A stretch of 59,636 nt of DNA. It comes from Planktothricoides sp. SR001 (GTDB taxonomy: Bacteria > Cyanobacteriota > Cyanobacteriia > Cyanobacteriales > Laspinemataceae). Location of the stretch: positions 21,460-81,095 of the forward strand of contig NZ_LIUQ01000023.1 of NCBI RefSeq assembly GCF_001276715.1. The letters run 5' to 3'. Made by a program: the position numbers and the translations under genes. The first letter of the stretch is position 1, and every line of letters begins with the position of its first letter. Below, one piece after another: positions 9,288-17,691 of the stretch. The notes below the pieces were generated by a model, which saw nothing but the letters and a program-made list of their open reading frames with translations, had not been told where the DNA came from and searched no databases.

Positions 9288-11876
9288 ATGACAAAACATC
9301 TAATTACAATGTCCACCTTTGGCACAAATGGCAGATTTGGCAATCAAATTTTCCAATATGCTTTTCTGAAAATTTACGCCAAAGAACATGACTTACAGGT
9401 GCAAATTCCCCGATGGCCAATCGGAGAATATCTCTTTGGCCATCAGGATCCAGAAATTAGCCAAATTTTACCGCAAATCCGGGAATCTAGCCAAGAAATT
9501 GCTGAAAGTGAAATTATCACAGCTAATCCGCCCTTACAAAATATCGATATTTGGGGATACTTTCAATATCATACCAGTTATTATGCCCAATATAAAGATT
9601 ATTTTTGTGATTTATTTAAACCGCGAGCCGAAATTGAGCAAAAAATCCAGCAAGCTTGGCACAAATTAGGTTTAAGTCAAAAAACTGTTGTATGCTTGCA
9701 TATTCGCCTCAAAGACTATGGATTCTCTTATTTTTTTATTCCGCCATTTGCATGGTATGTAGACTGGTTAAATGAGCTATGGCCAAGTTTAGAAAATCCC
9801 ATATTATATATTGCTACCGATGAACCGGAAACGGTTTTGCATCATTTTTCGGCATATCATCCCGTTACGGCTAAAGATTTACCTATAGAATTACCCGAAG
9901 CTGATTTTAATGCCGATTTTTATGTTGATTTTTATATTCTGAGTCAAGGCGATCTCGTGGCTATTTCTAATAGTACCTTTTCCTTTGCCGCTTGTATGCT
10001 GAATCAAAGGAGTAAACTATTTGTGCGTCCCCACTTACCTAGTCAAAAGTTAATTACCTTTGATCCGTGGCATAGTGAGCCAATTTTTCGGGATGTCAAG
10101 GTTGCCGCTTTTGAGTCAGGTGATTTGCACACAATTCGGCAACAAATATGCGATCGCTGGCTGAGTTTAACCACCATTGACCAGATAAAAATGACTTACT
10201 TGGGAGGGGTGGGAACTGACCATAAAAATGTCCTCAAACTGGCAACCCAAGATGAACCCTTAAGTCCAACAGAACAAAAAATATTGGATCAAATTACGCC
10301 CAAATTTGCCACAGGAATAAATCCCTCTAATCTTCAGTATTTTCTAGCAGCAATGCTGTACCGTCGGAGTTACCAATTTTCCTGGGTAATTCAAATAGAA
10401 CAATGGGCGGAAATTCCTGACTGGTTTTTTGAGTATTTCCTAGAATTTATCTTTGCTGCTCCCAGATATTTTACCCAAATTGGCGATATTGAAAAATATT
10501 CCCAGTATATTCAAGACTTAATTAATCAGATTCATTATAAAATATTCACCGCATTTTCAGTAAATCGTGAAATTCAATGGAAAGATATAGCAATTAAACT
10601 GTCGAATATTGCCTATCGAATACCTTTATCTTTTGCCGAAAAGAACTTTCGTGATTTAGTGATTAAACAAACTGAAATAATTGAATTTGCGCTGATTACA
10701 ACCAGCCATCAAGTTGATTATCGGTTTGACAATGCCCCCCATTCTGGAAAAATTCGCTTAGGAATTCTGCAAAGCAACTTTGGTTACAACTCAGAAACTT
10801 TGGCTAATTTGCCTATTTTTGAATTTCTGAACCAGGAGGAATTTGATGTCATATTATATGCAGTTGAAAAGTCAGTTGACCCTATAGAAAGTTATTGCGC
10901 TAGTCCAGTTAATCGATTGGTGCATTTACCGGAAGGTTTGGCAGCAGCAGTGAACACAATTCGGCGCGATCACCTCGATATTTTATTGATTGGCAGTAAT
11001 GCCACCGGACGCAATAAAAGCATTGAACTTTTAGCCATACATCGACTGGCTAAAATCCAGGTAATTAATAGCGTTTCTTTAATTACCACGGGGATGCGGC
11101 ATATAGACTATTATATAGCCGGAAACTTAACCGCACCATTGCCCGCATCCCAGCAATATTATACCGAAAAATTAGTCAATTTGCCCGGTTCAGGTTTCTG
11201 CTTTAAATATCCTTTAACGTTACCGGAACCACAGTTAAAATTTCAGCGTAGCGACTGGGGAGTAAATTCAGAAAGCGTCGTTTTTATTTCCGGCGCTAAT
11301 TTTTATAAAATTATTCCCGAATTAAGAGAAACTTGGGCAAAGATTCTCCAGGCAGTACCGAATTCTATTTTAGTCTTATATCCTTTTGGGGCAAATTGGG
11401 CGAAAGCATATCCCAAGCGCTCTTTTGCTAAACAAATGGCACAGGTTTTTGAGCAATATGGCCTTGATTCAGATCGAGTTTTTTTGTATGGCAATTTGCC
11501 CAGTCAAGCGGATGTTAATGCTTGTTTGCAGTTAGCAGATATTTATCTGGATGCCTATCCTTATACCGGGGCTTTATCATTATTAGCACCGTTACAAGTG
11601 GGTTTGCCGGTGGTGGTGCGAGAAGGAGATATTTTGCGATCGCGCCGTGGGGCGGCAATATTACAAGAAATGGGACATCCTGAATTAATTACTAACAGTG
11701 AAGCGTCTTATATTCAGTTAGCCATTGCATTGGCTAAAGATCGGGTAAAACGACAGGGTTTAAAACAGCATCTACAGGATAAATTCTGTCAATTACCTCC
11801 ATTTTTGGATAGTCGGGTTTATGCAGCAGCTATGGGGAAATTGTTAGCAAAATTATTTTTATCTCGGAGCCAATAA
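9288..11876 (+). CDS. Two-domain glycosyltransferase: GT11-like N-terminus fused to GT41 (OGT/SPINDLY)-like C-terminus
   Basis: 862 residues. The N-terminal ~285 residues resemble family GT11 alpha-1,2-fucosyltransferases: GTNGRFGNQIFQYAF at the start, HIRLKDYG (His138, the HxR nucleotide-sugar motif) and AISNSTFSFAACML. The central ~200 residues are helical and unassigned. From about residue 483 (GKIRLGILQSNFGYNSET) to the end the protein resembles the catalytic part of O-GlcNAc transferase-like GT41 proteins: IQVINSVSLITTGMRHIDYY, KLVNLPGSGFCF, VFLYGNLPSQADVNACLQLA and DAYPYTGALS. It has no TPR region of its own. It probably decorates a surface glycan or protein; substrates are unknown. Confidence 0.82.
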   Translation: MTKHLITMSTFGTNGRFGNQIFQYAFLKIYAKEHDLQVQIPRWPIGEYLFGHQDPEISQILPQIRESSQEIAESEIITANPPLQNIDIWGYFQYHTSYYAQYKDYFCDLFKPRAEIEQKIQQAWHKLGLSQKTVVCLHIRLKDYGFSYFFIPPFAWYVDWLNELWPSLENPILYIATDEPETVLHHFSAYHPVTAKDLPIELPEADFNADFYVDFYILSQGDLVAISNSTFSFAACMLNQRSKLFVRPHLPSQKLITFDPWHSEPIFRDVKVAAFESGDLHTIRQQICDRWLSLTTIDQIKMTYLGGVGTDHKNVLKLATQDEPLSPTEQKILDQITPKFATGINPSNLQYFLAAMLYRRSYQFSWVIQIEQWAEIPDWFFEYFLEFIFAAPRYFTQIGDIEKYSQYIQDLINQIHYKIFTAFSVNREIQWKDIAIKLSNIAYRIPLSFAEKNFRDLVIKQTEIIEFALITTSHQVDYRFDNAPHSGKIRLGILQSNFGYNSETLANLPIFEFLNQEEFDVILYAVEKSVDPIESYCASPVNRLVHLPEGLAAAVNTIRRDHLDILLIGSNATGRNKSIELLAIHRLAKIQVINSVSLITTGMRHIDYYIAGNLTAPLPASQQYYTEKLVNLPGSGFCFKYPLTLPEPQLKFQRSDWGVNSESVVFISGANFYKIIPELRETWAKILQAVPNSILVLYPFGANWAKAYPKRSFAKQMAQVFEQYGLDSDRVFLYGNLPSQADVNACLQLADIYLDAYPYTGALSLLAPLQVGLPVVVREGDILRSRRGAAILQEMGHPELITNSEASYIQLAIALAKDRVKRQGLKQHLQDKFCQLPPFLDSRVYAAAMGKLLAKLFLSRSQ

Positions 11877-12045
11877 ACCGGGTTTCTGAGACAATGGAAT
11901 AATACTGATATTAATCAAGGAAAAAAACCCGGTTTATGAACAGCGATCGCGCCCCTACCCCAAATTCAAGAAACCGGGTTTCTGAGACAAGACAACAATA
12001 CCGATATTAATTAAGGAAAGAAACCCGGTTTCTCAAACCCTCAAG
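11876..12045. repeat. Duplicated aaaccgggtttct palindrome unit
   Basis: Two ~65-bp copies (about 11876-11938 and 11970-12034), each beginning aaaccgggtttctgagaca and ending gaaacccggttt, so each unit is itself an inverted repeat around a gatattaat core. The same palindrome family recurs through the window. Confidence 0.8.
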
Positions 12046-12052
12046 TTGACTA

Positions 12053-12733
12053 TTAAATCAACCCTTGTTTTTTAAGCTCAGATAGAGCATTTTCAGCGGC
12101 TTTTTTTTCCGCTTCTTTCTTGCCACAAGCTTTGCCTTTTCCATAGGATTTATCATTGACAAAAACTGTAGACAGGTATTCGGGGGCATGATCGGGTCCG
12201 CCAATTCGTTCGGTGACATATTTGGGCAGTACAGATCCAAAGGTTGTTTGTACCCACTCTTGAAATCTATTTTTGGAATCGATGTTAGAACGGATTTCAA
12301 CAGTGGTGGCAGGTACAGAATCAAATAACTCTTCGATAATTGGACGAAGTACCTCCATCTTGCGATCGTGATCTAAATAATAGGCTCCAACCACTGCCTC
12401 AAAAGTGCTACTCAATAAATTAGGACTTTGAAATCCCCCATTTTGAATCATGCCTCTTCCGAGACGCATTCTAAAGTCTAACCCTACTTCCATCGCAAAC
12501 TTAGCGAGTTGTTTTTCATCAACTAATGCCGATCGCCGTCGAGTCATTTCATCTTCTGCCATTTCCGGATAACGACAGTAGAGATACTCGCCACTAATAA
12601 AGGTTAATAGAGCATCCCCTAAAAACTCTAGGCGTTCATTATGTAGTTCCCCAAAACTTTCATTAGTATAAGAACGATGAGTCAAAGCCTGTCGCAAGAG
12701 CTTTTCATCTTTAAAATTTAACAATTCATGCAT
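12053..12733 (-). CDS. rnc: Ribonuclease III
   Basis: RNase III cleaves double-stranded RNA in rRNA processing and mRNA turnover. The 226-residue protein has the signature NERLEFLGDALLTF with the catalytic Glu and Asp, a second acidic cluster in LLSSTFEAVVGAYYLD, and a C-terminal double-stranded RNA-binding domain (RFQEWVQTTFG through KACGKKEAEKKAAENAL). An aggag ribosome site precedes the ATG. Cyanobacteria often carry more than one RNase III-like gene, so this may be one of several paralogues. Confidence 0.95.
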   Translation of the reverse strand: MHELLNFKDEKLLRQALTHRSYTNESFGELHNERLEFLGDALLTFISGEYLYCRYPEMAEDEMTRRRSALVDEKQLAKFAMEVGLDFRMRLGRGMIQNGGFQSPNLLSSTFEAVVGAYYLDHDRKMEVLRPIIEELFDSVPATTVEIRSNIDSKNRFQEWVQTTFGSVLPKYVTERIGGPDHAPEYLSTVFVNDKSYGKGKACGKKEAEKKAAENALSELKKQGLI

Positions 12734-12802
12734 TTGAATAGTTCTCCTGACTTGTTTCCCATGTAAATTATATCATTTATTAGGTATTTTACCACAAATA
12801 AC

Positions 12803-12846
12803 CGCTGTAACATCGCCCATAATCGCTCAATGTTACAGCGTTTTTT
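12803..12846 (+). terminator. Terminator-like hairpin reading on the plus strand
   Basis: An 11-bp perfect stem (cgctgtaacat / atgttacagcg) around a 16-base loop is followed by six T residues on the plus strand. The flanking genes are both on the minus strand, so no plus-strand gene precedes it. Confidence 0.55.
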
Positions 12847-12866
12847 ACAGAAAAAAACAAATCTGT

Positions 12867-13020
12867 AGGGGCGAAGCATGACCGCAGGAGAAACCGGGTT
12901 TCTGCAACAATCTATGCTTCATACCGAGTAGGGGCGATTCGCGAATCGCCCCTACAATTTCGCGAATCGCCCCTACAATAAACCCGGTTTCTGAAAACCA
13001 TAAATTTAATCCGGTCATGC
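12867..13020. repeat. Mixed interspersed repeats between rnc and the NYN gene
   Basis: Contains gtaggggcgattcgcgaatc with its inverted partner repeated twice (12930-12977), the gaaaccgggtttct element (about 12891, and inverted at 12979), and a duplicated cggtcatgcttcgccc / gcgaagcatgaccg pair. No gene is visible between 12734 and 13098. Confidence 0.7.
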
Positions 13021-13098
13021 TTCGCCCTAACCCAGTATTTGTGATTCAGGCAATAGAAAAGTGCTGGAAAACTACTACGTTTTTGCTCATGGCATACT

Positions 13099-13647
13099 TT
13101 AGGCTGCCACGTTTAAAGGGCTAAACCCGGCTTCACTTTTACTTAAAGTGTAAAATTCATCGACCATGTTTTTGAGCTTTTGGTTTGTAGTTTTGTCTGA
13201 ATCAGATATCAGAATTACTTTTTTACCAGCCGCTTTTAGCTCCCGCACTAATGGAACGAAATCACCATCTTTTGAAAGCAAAATAACCGTTGATATGTGT
13301 GGATTACTGCTAATATCTTCCTGGCAATCCTTTATTAATTTTTTGTCAGCATTATTTTTTTTAGCTTTACTAGCAGGAACGTTACGACATTTAAAATCCA
13401 AATCGTCGAAAGTGTCCTCGACTAGAGGAGTTTCTTTACGCCAATGTGCGTAGACATTCATAACCTTCACTGACCCAAGTTTTTTAGCAAATTCCACTAA
13501 AGCTATAACTTTATCTCTGAATTTACCTTGGGATTTAAAGTGAACATTCTGCCAATCCCAGTAGATAGCTACTTGATCTCTGGATTTACCTTGGGATTTA
13601 AGGCGGACATTCTGCAAATCCCAGTAGATAGCTACATGATTTAACAT
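13099..13647 (-). CDS. NYN (PIN-like) domain ribonuclease-like protein with duplicated N-terminus
   Basis: 182 residues of the NYN family of PIN-like metal-dependent nucleases. Conserved acidic residues are seen in AIYWDWQNV (first strand) and LLSKDGDFVPLVRELKAAGK (SxDxD/F motif). Residues 5-25 (VAIYWDLQNVRLKSQGKSRD) and 26-46 (VAIYWDWQNVHFKSQGKFRD) are a tandem copy, identical at 16 of 21 positions and produced by a 63-bp duplication (13573-13635 and 13510-13572). The family usually has only one such strand, so residue 26 onward may be the functional domain, and a start within the duplicated segment cannot be excluded. Ends are otherwise ordinary. Confidence 0.85.
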   Translation of the reverse strand: MLNHVAIYWDLQNVRLKSQGKSRDQVAIYWDWQNVHFKSQGKFRDKVIALVEFAKKLGSVKVMNVYAHWRKETPLVEDTFDDLDFKCRNVPASKAKKNNADKKLIKDCQEDISSNPHISTVILLSKDGDFVPLVRELKAAGKKVILISDSDKTTNQKLKNMVDEFYTLSKSEAGFSPLNVAA

Positions 13648-13748
13648 TTGTTATTTCAATAAGTAATAAATTGAGGCAGTCTCAAAAGATAGCTTTATAT
13701 GCAAACAGCAAAAATCCAGATCCATTCTGGAACTGTTGAATCGGTTGC

Positions 13749-13994
13749 CGTCTCAAACCTTGCAGGACCCTCGTTCCCTGAATCATCATAGAGTTCTTAA
13801 CGGGATCTAGTATCAACTTCAGACAGACTCTCAGATAAGAGACATGAAAAGCAGTTGAAATGAATGACTGGAATAAAACCATTCACCGCAACAAATTTTC
13901 ATACCTCTTATCTGAAGGTCTGGCTGAAATTGATGCTAGACCAGGCCAAGAACTTTATTAATGATTCAAGGTTCAAGGGTGCTGCTCATGAGAC
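13749..13994. repeat. Long imperfect palindrome with two related peptide-coding arms
   Basis: The ~119-bp left arm (from gtctca at 13749) and the right arm (ending tgagac at 13994) are inverted, diverged copies meeting around a ~10-base centre near 13870. Each arm can be read outward from the centre. The minus strand gives a 66-codon frame (13882 to 13682) with FHVSYLRVCLKLILDPVKN. The plus strand gives a 48-codon frame (13864 to 14010) with FHTSYLKVWLKLMLDQAKN. The two peptides match over about 19 residues, so the element descends from a duplicated coding fragment. Origin unknown; transposon remnant is one possibility. Confidence 0.65.
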
Positions 13995-14021
13995 GAGAAC
14001 CCAAGCTTAGTGCTTGCGTTT

Positions 14022-14200
14022 CTCTATTGAGTTGCCTTAATTACTATAGCACACTTTTCAGGGTTTGTCAAGTGCGATCGCAAAATTTCCTCATCCGACC
14101 CTAACGAGGGCAAAAAATATTCTCAATAGAGAACAAAATAAGGCTTTTACTGAGAAAATACTTTATATATAGTGTCACAAAAAAATAAACACTATATATA
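14022..14200. other. Hairpin-rich region upstream of the DUF2887 gene pair
   Basis: ctctattgag (14022-14031) is inverted at 14122-14131, and tatatatagtgt (14164-14175) is inverted at 14189-14200 around an A-rich loop. No convincing gene occurs in 14011-14376. The second hairpin may belong to the control region of the downstream gene (inference). Confidence 0.45.
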
Positions 14201-14376
14201 GATTTTCCTAAACAGGTTGCCAAACAGTACCAAAGAAAAATTACAGGTATGGACGGAAAATCTGCACCTCGGTAAAACCGAACAAAGATATCTCAGGAAG
14301 ACTTTTAGTAAAATAGAGGCACTGTCATTCAGGAAAGTTTCCCAGCCAAAACCCCAACTGCACCGCCGACAAACCG

Positions 14377-15198
14377 ATGAAAACCGACAGCATCTTTTAC
14401 CAAATATTTCAACAGTTCCCCGCCAGTTTCTTTGAACTGATCAACCGCCCTGCTAGTGAAGCAACGGCTTATCAATTTACTTCCGTCGAACTCAAACAAC
14501 TGGCTTTTCGGATTGATGGGGTTTTTCTGCCCAAACAGGAACAGTCCAACCAACCTTTTTACCTAGTAGAAGTTCAATTTCAACCGGATGATAGTTTATA
14601 TTATCGCGTTTTTGGAGAACTGTTTCTATATTTAAGACAGAATCAACCTCCCTATCCTTGGCGAGTGGTGGTGATTTATCCCAACCGCCGAATCGAACGC
14701 GAACAAGACTTTCAGTTTGCGGAAATGCTAGAATTAAGTCGGGTTTCGCGGATTTATCTCGATGAGTTAGATGACTCAGACGAATCCTTGGGAATTCAAA
14801 TCTTGAAACTGGTCATCGAACCGACAGAAAATAAAGCCGCCAATCGCGCCAAACAGTTAATATCTGGCAGCCAATCTCAAATCACATCGGCAGATATGCG
14901 CCGAGACTTCATCAATTTAATCGAGACAATTATTGTGTACAAGTTACCGCAAAAAAGTCGGGAGGAAATTGCAGCCATGCTTGGATTAAGTGACTTAAAA
15001 CAAACCAGATTCTATCAAGAGGTCTTTAGCGAAGGTAAAATCGAAGGCAAACTCGAAGGCAAACTCGAAGGCAAACTCGAAGCGGTTCCCAATATGATTT
15101 CGGCAGGAATTAGCGTAGAGTCGATCGCCCATATTTTAGATTTACCCATAGAAACAGTTCGCCAAATTGCCGGACAAACCAACGAATCTAATTCCTAG
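14377..15198 (+). CDS. Rpn family (DUF2887) PD-(D/E)XK nuclease-like protein
   Basis: 273 residues. The N-terminus (DSIFYQIFQQFPASFFELIN) and the nuclease core, with IDGVFLP followed by YLVEVQFQPDDSLYYRVFGE, provide the Asp and the ExQ element of the PD-(D/E)XK fold found in recombination-promoting nuclease (Rpn/DUF2887) proteins, often annotated as putative transposases. The C-terminal part has the usual helical segment (DFINLIETIIVYKLPQKSREEIAAML), then GKIEGKLEGKLEGKLE repeats and an HTH-like tail (SVESIAHILDLPIETVRQI). A paralogue follows 210 bp downstream. Biological role uncertain. Confidence 0.88.
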   Translation: MKTDSIFYQIFQQFPASFFELINRPASEATAYQFTSVELKQLAFRIDGVFLPKQEQSNQPFYLVEVQFQPDDSLYYRVFGELFLYLRQNQPPYPWRVVVIYPNRRIEREQDFQFAEMLELSRVSRIYLDELDDSDESLGIQILKLVIEPTENKAANRAKQLISGSQSQITSADMRRDFINLIETIIVYKLPQKSREEIAAMLGLSDLKQTRFYQEVFSEGKIEGKLEGKLEGKLEAVPNMISAGISVESIAHILDLPIETVRQIAGQTNESNS

Positions 15199-15407
15199 TT
15201 TGTATCGCCCCACCCTAATTGGGTGTGGGCAATTTTTTGTAGAGGAATTCATGGACAACTTATGAACAACCATTTCTACTCCTAAACTTACTCTATTTGC
15301 TTTCCACCTTATCTATAATTTGACAGAAGGGGAAGAACAGCCGCTAGAAAATAGCGATCGCCCCGGTGTAGTAAAATAAAAATTGCTCCATCCGCGAAAA
15401 AAATTCC

Positions 15408-16361
15408 ATGCGGCGAGACTCCATATTTTACAAAATATTCCAACAAGCCCCCAGCCTGTTATTTGACCTCCTGGCAAATCCCCCGGAAAATGCCAGTGCC
15501 TACCGCTTTGACTCCGTAGCGGTCAAAGAACCAAAATTTGAAATTGATGGGGTATTTCTGCCCCCGGATGGCAATCCGGGCATGATTTATTTTTGCGAGG
15601 TACAATTTCAGAAAGATGAACGGTTATACGAGCGTCTATTCGGGGAAGCGTTTCTGTATTTCTATCGAAATCGCGATCGCTACTCCAACTGGCAAGCGGT
15701 AGTGATTTATCCATCACGCAGTATTGAACAGAGTGATATTCAGCCCTATCAAGCACTGCTCAACTCGCACCAAGTGCATCGAGTTTACACGCCAGTTGCT
15801 CTACTTGGGGAAACCCCAAGACCGCACTGGCTCCTAAATGAACTCGGTGATATTCGACAATCACCGTTAGGAATTGCTTTAATGGTGTTGACGATCTTAA
15901 AAGAAGAACAAGCACCCGTTGAAGCCAGATATTTGTTAGAACGAGTAAAAACCGAAGTTGCCTCAGCAGAAACAAGTCGCGACATCATAGATACGATCGC
16001 GACCATCATGGTCTATAAATTCACTAAATTAAGTCGGCGGGAGGTAGAAGCCATGCTCGGACTGCGATTAGAAGAAACCCAAGTTTATCGCGAAGCCAAA
16101 GAAGAAGGAATTCTTCAAGGACTGGTTCAAGGTCGCCAAGAAGGTCGCCAAGAAGGTCGCCAAGAAGGTCGCCAAGAGGGACAACAACAGGAAGCGGCTA
16201 ATCTAGTTCGGCGTCAGTTGCGGCGTCGTTTGGGAAATTTATCGGATGGGATGACAAATCGCATTTCCAATCTACCCCTATCGGTGTTGGAAGATTTAAG
16301 CGAGGCGTTATTAGATTTTAGCAGTCTGGATGATTTATCCGCTTGGTTAGAAAGCCATTAA
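15408..16361 (+). CDS. Rpn family (DUF2887/DUF4351) protein, paralogue of the preceding gene
   Basis: 317 residues; shares the start DSIFYKIFQQAPSLLFDLL and the core EIDGVFLPPDG...YFCEVQFQKDERLYERLFGE with its neighbour. After MVYKFTKLSRREVEAMLGL come four GRQE repeats encoded by the 12-bp unit ggtcgccaagaa (about 16131-16180), then a DUF4351-type C-terminus (LVRRQLRRRLGNLS through LDDLSAWLES). The two genes are tandem duplicates that have diverged mainly in the C-terminal half. A hairpin with a T-rich tract follows at 16440. Confidence 0.88.
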   Translation: MRRDSIFYKIFQQAPSLLFDLLANPPENASAYRFDSVAVKEPKFEIDGVFLPPDGNPGMIYFCEVQFQKDERLYERLFGEAFLYFYRNRDRYSNWQAVVIYPSRSIEQSDIQPYQALLNSHQVHRVYTPVALLGETPRPHWLLNELGDIRQSPLGIALMVLTILKEEQAPVEARYLLERVKTEVASAETSRDIIDTIATIMVYKFTKLSRREVEAMLGLRLEETQVYREAKEEGILQGLVQGRQEGRQEGRQEGRQEGQQQEAANLVRRQLRRRLGNLSDGMTNRISNLPLSVLEDLSEALLDFSSLDDLSAWLESH

Positions 16362-16439
16362 GCCCAGATCAAAAAGTATTAAAACAGGGGTTTTTTATCT
16401 AGAAAAATTCCTGATAAAAGTCGATTAATTAAAGGCAAA

Positions 16440-16471
16440 AACCCGGTTGATTTAATTAACCGGGTTGTTTT
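16440..16471 (+). terminator. Terminator-like hairpin after the DUF2887 pair
   Basis: aacccggtt (16440-16448) pairs with aaccgggtt (16458-16466) and is followed by gtttta. It is also a member of the aaaccgggttt repeat family, so its terminator role is an inference. Confidence 0.5.
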
Positions 16472-16662
16472 ATGAAATCCTGAAGCCGCCGCCGATCGCG
16501 ATTTCGCACCCTCTTCGCTACTGATGTACACGACGGAGCAAAGAGGCAACACTTATGGGTCTGTAGCCAATTAATCAGCCCGTGAAGCGAAGCTCCGAAT
16601 TGCTACTCGAATCGCTCACCGGGCAAACCTCTGAAAGTTCATTTTTCCAGACGTTTGCAATA

Positions 16663-16812
16663 GAAACCGGGTTTCTGGGTTAACTTGAAGCAAGAAAGCA
16701 AAGATTGATTTCACAACCCGGTTTCTGGGTTTTCAGAAATCGGTTTTCTGGGTTAACTTGAAGTAAGAAAGCAAATATTTATTGAAGCAACCCGGTTTTT
16801 GGGTTTTCAGTC
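16663..16812. repeat. Tandem ~74-bp duplication containing cccggttt palindromes
   Basis: Two consecutive units begin aaaccgggtttctgggttaa or a variant and end cccggtttctgggttttcag, with a shared acttgaag-aagaaagcaaa core. The rest of 16472-16938 shows no gene, although it includes the upstream region of the PpiC-like gene. Confidence 0.75.
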
Positions 16813-16938
16813 TAGTAGAGATGGTCTCACTTATATCGTAAGTTATAAAATCTCAAGATAGTGACAAGCTGTCTAACGGATATGGAGTGACTACCTGCCA
16901 AAACCAAATACCATTGGTGAGGTTATTATAGGAGTGAT

Positions 16939-17691
16939 ATGACTGACCTGTTCCAAGTTGGCAATCGAGTGATTCAGGGGGAGCAAATCCCCATGTTGTT
17001 AAAGCGGTATCAATTGATGCCGCAATTTTTGCGTGGCATAGTGCTAGATACAGCGATCGCCGATATCCCCCTGACGGAAGAAGAACGCATAAGGGCGATC
17101 GAAGACCTGGCCGTCCAGCAAAAACTCACATCACCGGAAGCCAGACAAGCTTGGCTAAAAAGTCAAGGGCTAACTCCCGCAGAAATGGAAGATTTAGCCA
17201 CCCATCCGGTGCGAGTAGAAAAATTTAAGCAAACCACTTGGTCATCAAAAGTTGAATCCTATTTTATGGAACGGAAAATGTTCCTTGACCAAGTAATCTA
17301 CTCCTTAATCCGGGTTCAAGACCAAGGACTAGCCTACGAACTGTATTTTCGGATTCAAGAAGGGGAAGCCAAATTTGCCGACCTTGCTCGGGAATACTCA
17401 AAAGGGCCGGAAAGTCGTACCGGAGGATTACTTGGCCCAGTTCCGGTCAGTCAACCTCATCCTCGGATTGGTAAACTCTTATCCATTAGTCAACCGGGTC
17501 AACTCTGGCCTCCGCAAGTTCTCGCCGAATGGTTTGTAATTATTAGATTAGAAAAATTTATGCCAGCGCAACTCGACGACGCCATGCGTCGGCGGTTAAT
17601 CGATGAATTATTTGAAACATGGCTCAAAGAAGAGGTGCAAAAAGTCATCTCCTTGCAGTCTGTCCAGCCCTCAGCTACTTCCGGATCATGA
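16939..17691 (+). CDS. PpiC-type peptidylprolyl isomerase of a type I secretion cluster
   Basis: 250 residues with a parvulin-like segment (EGEAKFADLAREYSKGPESR, GGLLGPVPVSQPHPRIGKLL, GQLWPPQVLAEWFVIIRLEK) preceded by a helical N-terminal half. No signal peptide is seen, so it probably acts in the cytoplasm, perhaps on the export substrate. An aggag site lies four bases before the ATG. The stop codon overlaps the start of the ABC exporter gene (ATGA), indicating translational coupling. Similar proteins occur next to HlyB/HlyD-type exporters in cyanobacteria. Confidence 0.85.
   Translation: MTDLFQVGNRVIQGEQIPMLLKRYQLMPQFLRGIVLDTAIADIPLTEEERIRAIEDLAVQQKLTSPEARQAWLKSQGLTPAEMEDLATHPVRVEKFKQTTWSSKVESYFMERKMFLDQVIYSLIRVQDQGLAYELYFRIQEGEAKFADLAREYSKGPESRTGGLLGPVPVSQPHPRIGKLLSISQPGQLWPPQVLAEWFVIIRLEKFMPAQLDDAMRRRLIDELFETWLKEEVQKVISLQSVQPSATSGS

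Noticed and set aside
9016-9294. Arg/Glu/Lys- and Ser/Phe/Leu-rich frames across the heptamer array
   Set aside because: Low-complexity artefacts of the (aggaaag)n repeat.
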